DNA of 5,096 bases. It comes from Ruminococcus flavefaciens (GTDB lineage Bacteria; Bacillota; Clostridia; Oscillospirales; Ruminococcaceae). Location of the stretch: positions 25,706 to 30,801 of the forward strand of contig DEBW01000148.1 of NCBI GenBank assembly GCA_002348905.1, given 5' to 3'. A model generated the notes under the pieces. It did not search any database and was not told the DNA's origin. It saw only the letters and a program-made list of their open reading frames with translations. Shown piece by piece: positions 1 to 5,096 of this stretch (positions are counted from its first letter, which is position 1; the number at the start of each line of letters is the position of its first letter). A program made the position numbers and the translations under genes.

Positions 1-169
1 ATGTAGCAGCATTTCCGTTTGTACCGACTCCCTGACCGATGAAAAGCTGGTCAACTATGTTGTATAACGCAGTTACCAGCATACCAATGATACTTGGAAT
101 AGCGAACTTCATCATCAAAGATGATACCGGAGCGCTTCCAAGCGGATTGTTATCCTTGTTATTCCCCAT
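1..169 (-). CDS. MATE-family efflux transporter, N-terminal part only (gene runs off the left edge)
   Basis: Read on the minus strand from the ATG at 169-167, this frame gives 56 uninterrupted codons to the window edge. After a short polar cytoplasmic tail (MGNNKDNNPLGSAPVSS), residues about 19-46 form the first membrane helix and contain LYNIVDQLFIGQGVG. This is the hallmark of the start of MATE multidrug/toxin extrusion proteins of the MepA/DinF type. These are inner-membrane antiporters of about 450 residues that export cationic drugs or metabolites in exchange for Na+ or H+. The Asp in the first helix (residue 40) matches the conserved acidic position used for coupling in DinF-like members; that role is family knowledge. 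The start is supported by GAAGG at 178-182, eight bases upstream, and by a promoter at 206-234. Substrate cannot be inferred. Only about one eighth of the gene is visible, so its integrity is unknown. Confidence 0.88.
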   Translation of the reverse strand, partial: MGNNKDNNPLGSAPVSSLMMKFAIPSIIGMLVTALYNIVDQLFIGQGVGTNGNAAT

Positions 170-205
170 ATTAATAGCCTTCTTTTCTTTTATATATGCT
201 ATAAT

Positions 206-234
206 ATTTTACAACTTTTTCAGAAGAAATGCAA
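206..234 (-). promoter_or_regulatory. Probable sigma-A promoter of the MATE gene
   Basis: On the minus strand TTGCAT (229-234) is followed after exactly 17 bases by TAAAAT (206-211). Each box differs from consensus at two positions or fewer. Transcription would begin near 199, leaving a leader of about 30 bases that contains the GAAGG ribosome binding site. A TTGACA further upstream (263-268, minus) lacks a good -10 at the right distance. Confidence 0.5.
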
Positions 235-259
235 GTGGTTTTTCATAATTCAGATATGT

Positions 260-289
260 TTGTGTCAATAAAATATTAATCAGCATAAT
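260..289 (+). promoter_or_regulatory. Weak candidate promoter for the small membrane protein gene
   Basis: TTGTGT (260-265) and CATAAT (284-289) lie 18 bases apart, just upstream of the gene at 328. The -35 matches consensus in only its first three bases, and the AT-rich surroundings make chance matches easy. It is listed because the gene must be transcribed from within this divergent spacer or by read-in from the left, and this is the best-placed pair I see. Confidence 0.2.
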
Positions 290-327
290 ATATAAAAAAT
301 ATTGTGCAAAGGAGATAATAACATACA

Positions 328-672
328 ATGGATAGTATAATTATTACTGCTGCTGTAATACTATCGGTAATATCAATAATTGAACTGACAAAATTCTTTC
401 TTGCTGTTCCGTCAAAAGGAAGTCCGGCATATCTGTCGGTTCTGCCAATATTTGCTGATGATGAAAATCTTGCAGACAGACTTGAGTACCTCGCCATGAA
501 AAACTGCGGTCGCCAAAAGATCATACTTGTAAAATATTCGTCAACTCCTGAACAGGATGTTCTTTGCAGTCACTTCATAAGAAACGATACTGATGCTGTT
601 ATGCTGGAAGCAGATGAGCTGGAAGTATACTTTTCAGACATATTTTCATCTGCAAAAAAGTTTCAGATATAA
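328..672 (+). CDS. Small single-pass membrane protein of unknown function (114 aa)
   Basis: I do not recognise this protein. Residues 3-27 are a hydrophobic helix (rich in Ile, Val, Leu, Phe) that should anchor it in the membrane. The remaining 87 residues are soluble and acidic. Three short hydrophobic stretches, YLSVLPIFA (35-43), KIILVKYS (64-71) and AVMLEADEL (90-98), alternate with helix-like segments, suggesting a small alpha/beta domain. No catalytic or metal-binding motif is obvious; Cys60 and Cys80 are isolated. The ATG at 328 is the only sensible start, because an in-frame TAA lies at 319-321. AAAGGAGA at 308-315 is a good ribosome binding site but sits 12 bases from the ATG, slightly further than usual. 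The gene stands alone, divergent from the MATE gene, and is followed by a terminator. Coding is supported by the binding site, the clear anchor-plus-domain structure and the terminator just after the stop. Confidence 0.75.
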   Translation: MDSIIITAAVILSVISIIELTKFFLAVPSKGSPAYLSVLPIFADDENLADRLEYLAMKNCGRQKIILVKYSSTPEQDVLCSHFIRNDTDAVMLEADELEVYFSDIFSSAKKFQI

Positions 673-691
673 AATTTGCAAATTATATTCA

Positions 692-733
692 AAGAAGTCA
701 CAAGGCCATTGATCCTGTGACTTCTTCATTTTT
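692..733. terminator. Rho-independent terminator between convergent genes, possibly bidirectional
   Basis: Arms AAGAAGTCACA (692-702) and TGTGACTTCTT (716-726) pair perfectly over 11 bp, with two further inner G-C pairs possible in the loop. On the plus strand the stem is followed by CATTTTT (727-733), which fits termination of the small membrane protein gene ending at 672. On the minus strand the stem is followed by a poorer T-tract (TTTGAATATAATTT), so it may also stop the repeat-protein transcript ending at 786, but less efficiently. Confidence 0.8.
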
Positions 734-785
734 CCTAATATATTTACATTATCTCCGTAATAAACTTTTAAAGCTCTATTAAAAC

Positions 786-1583
786 TTAAAAGTAACGATT
801 GATGAACTCATCAACATTGTTGTAATCGCCGTCAATATCATACTCAACATCGAAGCTGCTTGGAGTATCTTTGAAGATGCTGTTATCGTTTGCGTATTTG
901 CCGTTTGCCTTGAAGTTTCCACGGGAAACGTAGATAGTTTTGAGCTTGCTAAGACCTCTGAATGCCTCGCTGCTGATATCTAAAGGAGTTGCGGAAGAAC
1001 CGTTGAAGAAGAGATATTCAACATGATCGCAACCCTTGAATGCCTGTGCATTGACCTTCTTTACAGTACCAGGAATGTTGAGCATACTGCCGACATTTGT
1101 ATAAGCAAATGCTCTGTTGCCGATCTCTTCAAGACCGTATGTGAGAGTGATTTTCTGTAAGCTTGAGCCGTAGAATGCTTCATCACCGATCTTCTTAACG
1201 TACTTGCCGCTTCTGAAAGTGTATACGCCTTCACCGCAAGCTGTCTTTACAGCGTTCTTGAAAGCTCTTGGAGCAACCTCTGTAACAGGGTATAACTTAT
1301 TGTTATATCTGATCTTATCAGGCATATTAACTGTATCTACAGGATTATAACGACCGTAAAGGATAGCGTTGTTGCCTACAATGTGATATGTAAGAGCGCC
1401 AGAACCAATAACATTGAGACCGCCGTTGTTGTTGAGAAATGCAACATCATGGATAATGTCGCTTGCAGCCTGAGCAGTAATGCCTGTTTTTGGAGTTGGA
1501 TTTGTTACAGTTGCAGTAATAGGAGCTGCACACATAATAGATGCTGATATTGCTGCGATGATAGCTTTAATTGACTTTTTCAT
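786..1583 (-). CDS. Secreted BspA-like leucine-rich repeat protein (LRR_5 type)
   Basis: This 265-residue protein is exported. It has a signal peptide with basic start MKKSIK and hydrophobic core AIIAAISASIMCAAPIT. Cleavage is likely after AQA near residue 39, though an earlier site near residue 24 is possible. From residue 100 onward there are five or so units of the BspA/LRR_5 pattern, with the recurring core (I/V)G-x-x-AF: VAPRAFKN (103-110), KIGDEAFYG (131-139), EIGNRAFAY (153-161), VNAQAFKGC (177-185) and ISSEAFRG (203-210). Such domains form curved solenoids that bind proteins or glycans at the cell surface; the ligand here is unknown. No LPXTG sorting signal, C-terminal anchor helix or complete dockerin is visible, so it may be released or held non-covalently. 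The C-terminus (247-258) carries one calcium-loop-like motif. The start is firm: AAGGAGG (1592-1598) lies eight bases upstream. It is monocistronic, with its own promoter and a long leader. Confidence 0.9.
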   Translation of the reverse strand: MKKSIKAIIAAISASIMCAAPITATVTNPTPKTGITAQAASDIIHDVAFLNNNGGLNVIGSGALTYHIVGNNAILYGRYNPVDTVNMPDKIRYNNKLYPVTEVAPRAFKNAVKTACGEGVYTFRSGKYVKKIGDEAFYGSSLQKITLTYGLEEIGNRAFAYTNVGSMLNIPGTVKKVNAQAFKGCDHVEYLFFNGSSATPLDISSEAFRGLSKLKTIYVSRGNFKANGKYANDNSIFKDTPSSFDVEYDIDGDYNNVDEFINRYF

Positions 1584-1618
1584 TGTTAGTTCCTCCTTAA
1601 TATGAATAAGTAGTAAGT

Positions 1619-1676
1619 AAAAAATAAAATAATGATAGATCTGAGTAACGATACAGAGTTTCGATATACTGATCTA
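1619..1676 (-). terminator. Candidate attenuator hairpin with U-rich tract in the repeat-protein leader
   Basis: TAGATC (minus strand, 1671-1676) pairs with GATCTA (1636-1641), then AGTA (1667-1670) with TACT (1644-1647) across a two-base bulge, and CGA (1661-1663) with TCG (1649-1651) further in. On the minus strand the 3' arm is followed by TCATTATTTTATTTTTT (1635-1619), a U-rich stretch. The stem is only moderately stable because its GC content is low, and the first uridines are interrupted, so efficient intrinsic termination is doubtful. The structure lies 20 bases before the ribosome binding site, a position where it could affect mRNA elongation or stability. Confidence 0.3.
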
Positions 1677-1705
1677 AGGCGTCCCAAAGAACAGTAAAGC
1701 TATAT

Positions 1706-1715
1706 GTTCCGGAAC
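1706..1715. repeat. Perfect 10-base palindrome in the repeat-protein leader
   Basis: GTTCCGGAAC is its own reverse complement. In RNA it could pair between molecules, or its halves could pair with nearby partners: GTTC and GGGAC occur 15-25 bases downstream on the transcript. In DNA it could be a small operator half. Nothing shows which of these applies. Confidence 0.5.
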
Positions 1716-1764
1716 TTAAATTATTATAACTTTTCTCAACCCTATCTCATTGCCCGATAAAATT

Positions 1765-1793
1765 ATTATATACCCCTCAAAGCAAAAAGTCAA
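1765..1793 (-). promoter_or_regulatory. Strong sigma-A promoter of the repeat-protein gene
   Basis: On the minus strand TTGACT (1788-1793) and a perfect TATAAT (1765-1770) are separated by exactly 17 bases. Only one base of the twelve departs from consensus. It is the best match on this strand in the spacer and suggests high basal transcription, in keeping with an abundant secreted protein. Confidence 0.82.
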
Positions 1794-1832
1794 TATGTTT
1801 TTCAAAAATAATTATATCATTGGCGTATAATT

Positions 1833-1854
1833 GTTGACTATGTTGAATATCAAC
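1833..1854. repeat. Clustered GTTGA repeats with an inverted copy
   Basis: GTTGA occurs at 1833-1837 and again at 1842-1846, and its inverse TCAAC at 1850-1854. The last two form a 5-bp-arm inverted repeat around a three-base centre (GTTGAATATCAAC). The cluster sits about 40 bases upstream of the repeat-protein -35 box and 83 bases upstream of the recD2 -35 box, where a regulator could touch either promoter. The arms are short and the region is AT-rich, so chance is a real possibility. Confidence 0.3.
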
Positions 1855-1936
1855 GCAAAATAATTGCTTAAATTCACATTTTGTCAATAACATTTAAATC
1901 ATCTGATAGTTCCCCAAAAAAGAAAGCACAAAAATC

Positions 1937-1965
1937 TTGCAGAACTGAGCAGAATATGTTATAAT
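1937..1965 (+). promoter_or_regulatory. Strong promoter of recD2 (and probably mreB), with extended -10
   Basis: TTGCAG (1937-1942) and a perfect TATAAT (1960-1965) are exactly 17 bases apart. TGT directly before the -10 (1957-1959) adds the extended -10 element. Transcription would start near 1972, giving a leader of about 40 bases ending in AAAGGAGA. No other plus-strand promoter is evident before mreB, so it probably drives both genes. Confidence 0.83.
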
Positions 1966-1970
1966 AAAAT

Positions 1971-1986
1971 TTGATGTTGATTTGAT
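1971..1986 (+). repeat. Three TTGAT units in the recD2 leader
   Basis: TTGAT occurs at 1971-1975, 1977-1981 and 1982-1986, immediately at and after the predicted transcription start. The units are very short. They may be chance in AT-rich DNA, or an initially transcribed region with some effect on promoter escape. Confidence 0.3.
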
Positions 1987-2012
1987 AACAGACTGAAGAA
2001 AGGAGAATTGAT

Positions 2013-4208
2013 ATGTCCGCAGATCTGCTGCATATTGAAGGTTCTGTCGAAACAGTCCTCTTTCAGAATGAGTCAAACGGATATACCGTTCTCGACCTCG
2101 ATGCAGGCGGAGAACTTATTACTGTTGTCGGTATTATCGGAGAAGTTGAGGAGGGAGAAGTCCTCATCCTTGAAGGTAATTACGAGACTCATTATAAGTT
2201 CGGAACACAGTTCCGTGCTGAATACTGCGAGAGGAAACTGCCGGATACAGTAGTAAATATTGAAAAGTATCTTTCGTCAGGCGCTATAAAAGGAATAGGT
2301 CCGGCACTTGCTAAAAGGATAGTGAACGTCTTTGGCGTGTCAACACTTGATATAATGGAAAACGCTCCGTACCGCCTTTGTGAGGTAAGAGGCATATCAA
2401 AGAAAAAATGCGATGAGATAGCCGACGAAGCACGAAAGCTATTTTCGTTCCGGCTAATAATGTCCTTTCTTTCAGCCTATGACGTTAAGCCACGTTTCGC
2501 TATGAAGGCTTACAAAAAATACAACTCTGATGCCATAGAGCTTATCAAGATGAATCCGTACATATTGTGCGGAGAGGGGATAGACCTCGAATTTTCCAAA
2601 GCAGACGCTATCGCTCATGATATGCATATTGAAAAAAATGCTGACAGCCGTGTTATTGCTGGTATGCAGAATATTCTCCGGCTCAACGCAATGAACGGTC
2701 ACTCATGTCTGCCTCTTGAAGTGCTATTAAAACTTACAACTCCGGCACTCGATATATCTGAGAAAGACTTTTACAGTTCATACAACGCTGCACTTGAAGA
2801 CGATGATCTTTTTGAGTACATAAAAAATGAACGTGAATATGTTTATCTGCCTGAGTATTACTATGCAGAGCAATTCATAGCTGACAGGATACATATACTG
2901 AAAGACTTTTCTTCTCCTGAGGACTTTAACTTCGACACGATGATAGATATTGAGGAAGAAGAACACGGTATAAGCTATGAGTCTTTACAACGTCAGGCGA
3001 TAACGACCGCTGTATCACGAGGACTTATGATACTCACCGGCGGTCCGGGTACTGGTAAAACAACTACGCTGAATGCTATAATATCGATCTTAGAAAAAAG
3101 GGGAGACAAAGTCCTCCTTGCAGCTCCGACAGGCAGAGCAGCAAAGCGTATGTCTGACCTTACGGGTTATGAAGCAAAAACAATACACCGTCTGCTTGAA
3201 GTAGTGTTTGACAGCGCTGATATGACGGTATTTGCACATAATGAGAATAATCCTCTTGACTGCGATGCACTTGTGATAGATGAAATGTCAATGGTCGACT
3301 CCCTACTCTTTGAAAAACTTCTCAGAGCTGTACGCCTCGGATGCAAGCTTATCATGGTAGGTGATTTCCACCAGCTTCCGTCTGTAGGTGCCGGAAATCT
3401 GCTCGCTGACCTTATAAAAAGTGAGGTCATTCCAGTGGTTGAACTAAAAGAGATATTCCGTCAGGCAAGAAAAAGCTGCATAATCACTAACGCTCACCAG
3501 ATAATGTCCGGAGAACATCCTGACCTGACACGCAAAGACAGCGACTTTTTCTTCATAAAACGTACAGACTACGAACAGGCTCTTGACCTTATAATAGACC
3601 TTACCAAACGCCGTCTTCCGAAAGCTTATGGCTATTCGTCAATGGATGATATACAAATAATCACACCTTCAAAAAAAGGTGCAGTAGGTACTGTTGAGAT
3701 AAACAAGCTATTACAGGAAAAATTAAATCCTCCGGCTGAGGGGAAAGCTGAATACCGTGGATATATCTACACCTACAGAGTCGGTGACAAGGTTATGCAG
3801 ACACGCAACAACTACGACATAATATGGAGCAAGGAAAACGAGCAGGGGGCAGGTATTTTCAACGGAGATATAGGCAAGATAATGTCGATAGATATGGCTG
3901 CACAATCGGCAAAAGTTGATTTTGACGGCAGGACAGCTACTTATCCGCTCGATATACTCACTCAGTTAGACCTTGCCTACGCTATAACAGTACATAAAAG
4001 TCAGGGCTGTGAATTTGAAGCAGTCATAATGCCGATAATGGGTGGATTTGAAAAACTCAGCTATCGTAATCTGCTGTATACGGCTGTAACACGAGCTAAA
4101 AAACTTCTGATACTCATAGGTTCAGAAGAAAAGATATATTCAATGGTAGATAACAACAAAAGAACAAAACGTTATACCTGCCTGAGAGATATGCTGAAGA
4201 AAGGATAA
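2013..4208 (+). CDS. recD2: RecD2-type ATP-dependent 5'-3' DNA helicase (RecD/TraA family, SF1B)
   Basis: At 731 residues this is a full-length RecD2, a cytoplasmic DNA helicase that unwinds with 5'-3' polarity. In bacteria lacking RecBC it acts alone in replication-fork maintenance and repair. An N-terminal OB-like domain (about 9-78) is followed by two helix-hairpin-helix segments (about 88-110 with IKGIGPALAKR, and 118-141 with LCEVRGISKKKCDEI), typical of RecD2. The motor motifs are all present: Q-motif region LQRQA (325-329), Walker A GGPGTGKTTT (343-352), motif Ia APTGRAAKRM (371-380), Walker B VIDEMSMVD (421-429), motif III VGDFHQLPSVGAGN (449-462), motif IV FRQA (482-485), motif V YAITVHKSQGCEFE (656-669) and motif VI YTAVTRAKKLL (689-699). 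No key residue is missing. The start is supported by AAAGGAGA (1999-2006), about seven bases upstream, and a strong promoter at 1937. It is separated from mreB by six bases, so the two are probably one operon. Confidence 0.96.
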   Translation: MSADLLHIEGSVETVLFQNESNGYTVLDLDAGGELITVVGIIGEVEEGEVLILEGNYETHYKFGTQFRAEYCERKLPDTVVNIEKYLSSGAIKGIGPALAKRIVNVFGVSTLDIMENAPYRLCEVRGISKKKCDEIADEARKLFSFRLIMSFLSAYDVKPRFAMKAYKKYNSDAIELIKMNPYILCGEGIDLEFSKADAIAHDMHIEKNADSRVIAGMQNILRLNAMNGHSCLPLEVLLKLTTPALDISEKDFYSSYNAALEDDDLFEYIKNEREYVYLPEYYYAEQFIADRIHILKDFSSPEDFNFDTMIDIEEEEHGISYESLQRQAITTAVSRGLMILTGGPGTGKTTTLNAIISILEKRGDKVLLAAPTGRAAKRMSDLTGYEAKTIHRLLEVVFDSADMTVFAHNENNPLDCDALVIDEMSMVDSLLFEKLLRAVRLGCKLIMVGDFHQLPSVGAGNLLADLIKSEVIPVVELKEIFRQARKSCIITNAHQIMSGEHPDLTRKDSDFFFIKRTDYEQALDLIIDLTKRRLPKAYGYSSMDDIQIITPSKKGAVGTVEINKLLQEKLNPPAEGKAEYRGYIYTYRVGDKVMQTRNNYDIIWSKENEQGAGIFNGDIGKIMSIDMAAQSAKVDFDGRTATYPLDILTQLDLAYAITVHKSQGCEFEAVIMPIMGGFEKLSYRNLLYTAVTRAKKLLILIGSEEKIYSMVDNNKRTKRYTCLRDMLKKG

Positions 4209-4214
4209 TTAAAA

Positions 4215-5096
4215 ATGGCAAATACAGATATAGGTATCGACCTCGGTACTTCAAACATAGTTATGACAATGGGCAATAAGGGAGTTGTTCTCAGTGAACC
4301 TTCCGTTATTGCATACAATACACGAACAGAACGTGTCCTTGCTGTAGGTAAGGAAGCTTATGAGATGATAGGCAGGAATCCTGATTACATATGCGTTGCA
4401 AGACCTATCTGTGATGGCGTTATTTCCGATGATGACCTTACACACAGCATGATACGTGAATTTATACTCAAGGTCACAGGTCACCAGCTTTTAAAGCCGA
4501 GAATAGTAATATGCATACCTTCATTCATTACAGATATCGAAAGCCGTGCTGTTGTAGAAGCTGCAAAAAGTGCCGGTTCAAGACAGGTTTACCTCATTCA
4601 GGAGCCTATAGCTGCAATGATAGGTGCAGGCGTTAATATCACAAAGGCTAAGGGCCACATGATAGTTGACATCGGCGGCGGCACTACTGATATAGCTATC
4701 GTTTCAATGAATGGTGTGGTAACTTCATATACAATCAAGACCGCTGGCAACGCTATTGACCGTTCTATAGCTAAATATATGCAGAACAAGTACAAACTCC
4801 TTATCGGAGAGCGTACCGCTGAAAAGGTTAAGATAGAGCTCTGCAACCTCTACGATCCTAATGATGAAATAACTTACACTGTCAAAGGCAGAAGTCTGCT
4901 GAAAGGTCTGCCGGCACAGGTACAGCTCAGTGAGATTGAGCTTTTCAAGGCTATTGAGGATGACACTTTTGCTATCATGGAGGCTATACGTAAAGTTCTC
5001 GAAGATGCACCTCCGGAGCTTGTAGGCGATATTTACGACAATGGTCTGCTTCTTACCGGCGGCGCTGCTCTGCTTGGAGGTCTTACTCAGCTTATC
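4215..5096 (+). CDS. mreB: MreB/Mbl-family rod-shape actin homologue, C-terminus cut off by the window edge
   Basis: The frame from ATG 4215 stays open for 294 codons to the edge; MreB proteins are usually about 335-350 residues, so only the last 40-50 are missing. MreB forms membrane-associated ATP-bound filaments that direct peptidoglycan synthesis along the cylinder. The actin-fold motifs are clear: phosphate-1 GIDLGTSN (7-14), EPSV (28-31), RPICDGVISD (63-72), catalytic-site QEPIAA with Glu130 (129-134), phosphate-2 VDIGGGTTD with Asp152 (151-159), IGERTAEKVKIE (197-208) and adenosine motif LTGGAALL (280-287). It lacks the N-terminal amphipathic helix of E. coli MreB, as is usual in Gram-positives. 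Two departures from the common form are GGGTTD for GGGTTE and AGNAID (177-182) for A/GGD-x-x-D. The ribosome binding site AAAGGA (4200-4205) lies inside the end of recD2, which suggests coupled translation. It could equally be named mbl; the sequence does not decide. Confidence 0.94.
   Translation, partial: MANTDIGIDLGTSNIVMTMGNKGVVLSEPSVIAYNTRTERVLAVGKEAYEMIGRNPDYICVARPICDGVISDDDLTHSMIREFILKVTGHQLLKPRIVICIPSFITDIESRAVVEAAKSAGSRQVYLIQEPIAAMIGAGVNITKAKGHMIVDIGGGTTDIAIVSMNGVVTSYTIKTAGNAIDRSIAKYMQNKYKLLIGERTAEKVKIELCNLYDPNDEITYTVKGRSLLKGLPAQVQLSEIELFKAIEDDTFAIMEAIRKVLEDAPPELVGDIYDNGLLLTGGAALLGGLTQLI

Larger units (their letters stand above)
1584..1758 (-). promoter_or_regulatory. Long 5' leader of the repeat-protein mRNA, possibly structured
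   Basis: The strong minus-strand promoter at 1765-1793 predicts a transcript start near 1758, about 175 bases before the ATG, whereas the recD2 leader is only about 40 bases. The leader contains a self-complementary 10-mer (1706-1715), a G-rich GGGACGCC segment (1677-1684 region) and a larger imperfect hairpin (1636-1676) followed by a U-rich tract. A long leader of this kind can hold a riboswitch, attenuator or stabilising structure. I could not match it to a known riboswitch class by eye, so its function is inference. Confidence 0.4.
1584..2012. other. 429-base divergent spacer between the repeat-protein gene and recD2
   Basis: No open frame in this spacer has both a credible length and a ribosome binding site. 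It holds, from left to right: the repeat-protein ribosome binding site (1592-1598), its roughly 170-base leader with a hairpin and U-rich tract (to about 1758), its promoter (1765-1793), an AT-rich stretch with an inverted repeat (1842-1854), and the recD2 promoter (1937-1965) and ribosome binding site (AAAGGAGA, 1999-2006). The segment 1855-1936 contains nothing else I can support. Confidence 0.85.

Noticed and set aside
39..248. Plus-strand open frame encoding a 69-residue hydrophobic protein
   Set aside because: It is antisense to the start of the MATE gene and to its promoter. It has no ribosome binding site, and its hydrophobicity mirrors the transmembrane code on the other strand.
276..524. 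Minus-strand open frame of 82 codons opposite the small membrane protein gene
   Set aside because: It overlaps the better-supported plus-strand gene, has no Shine-Dalgarno sequence and shows no recognisable protein features.
1620..1760. Cyclic-di-GMP class I riboswitch in the repeat-protein leader, suggested by GGGACGCC
   Set aside because: The class needs a GGCAAACC-like 5' segment, a GNRA tetraloop and a following GCAAAGCC-type core. Only the short GGGACGC resemblance is present.
1795..1830. Eleven-codon plus-strand mini-frame starting at ATG 1795
   Set aside because: It has no ribosome binding site or promoter, and it overlaps the minus-strand promoter region.
1811..1839. Second minus-strand promoter (TGA-TATAAT at 1811-1819)
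   Set aside because: The extended -10 is good, but the -35 position reads AGTCAA, which does not match. The promoter at 1765-1793 is far stronger and closer to the gene.
1894..2076. Minus-strand open frame of 60 codons across the recD2 promoter and start
   Set aside because: It covers the strong recD2 promoter and ribosome binding site in antisense, and its protein has no family character.
2192..4484. Several minus-strand frames of 60-87 codons within recD2 and the start of mreB
   Set aside because: All are antisense to strongly conserved coding sequence and lack ribosome binding sites.
1..5096. Search for mobile elements, CRISPR repeats, tRNA or rRNA genes, and defence systems
   Set aside because: No transposase or integrase motifs, terminal inverted repeats, regularly spaced repeats, or tRNA-like cloverleafs were seen. 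RecD2 here is a housekeeping-type helicase with no defence partner visible.

Overview
The window looks like a chromosomal segment of a low-GC Gram-positive anaerobe, most likely a Ruminococcus-type member of the Clostridia. The reasons are strong AAGGAGG/AAAGGAGA ribosome binding sites, AT-rich spacers with sigma-A-type promoters, a secreted BspA-like leucine-rich repeat protein, a DinF/MepA-type MATE transporter, and a RecD2 helicase followed directly by an MreB-family actin. The genus is inferred from general resemblance, not from a search.

Layout from left to right. Positions 1-169 hold the first 56 codons of a MATE-family efflux transporter on the minus strand; the rest lies beyond the left edge. 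A divergent spacer (170-327) carries its promoter. On the plus strand, 328-672 encodes a 114-residue protein with one N-terminal membrane anchor that I do not recognise. An 11-bp hairpin terminator (692-733) separates it from the convergent minus-strand gene at 786-1583, which encodes a secreted leucine-rich repeat protein. That gene has a near-consensus promoter about 170 nt upstream, so its mRNA has a long leader, with a hairpin followed by a U-rich tract. The 429-base divergent spacer 1584-2012 also carries a strong plus-strand promoter for recD2 (2013-4208), a complete ATP-dependent 5'-3' DNA helicase. Six bases after recD2 begins a mreB/mbl-like gene (4215-5096), whose last roughly 40-50 residues are cut off by the right edge.

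Functionally this is a mixed neighbourhood: drug or metabolite export, an unknown small membrane protein, a surface repeat protein, and a recD2-mreB pair that is probably co-transcribed and translationally coupled. Only the last two genes have the arrangement of an operon. No RNA gene, mobile element, CRISPR array or defence system is visible. I see no convincing new multi-gene system. The items most worth a second look are the structured leader of the repeat-protein gene, the unknown small protein, and a single calcium-loop-like motif at the end of the repeat protein.
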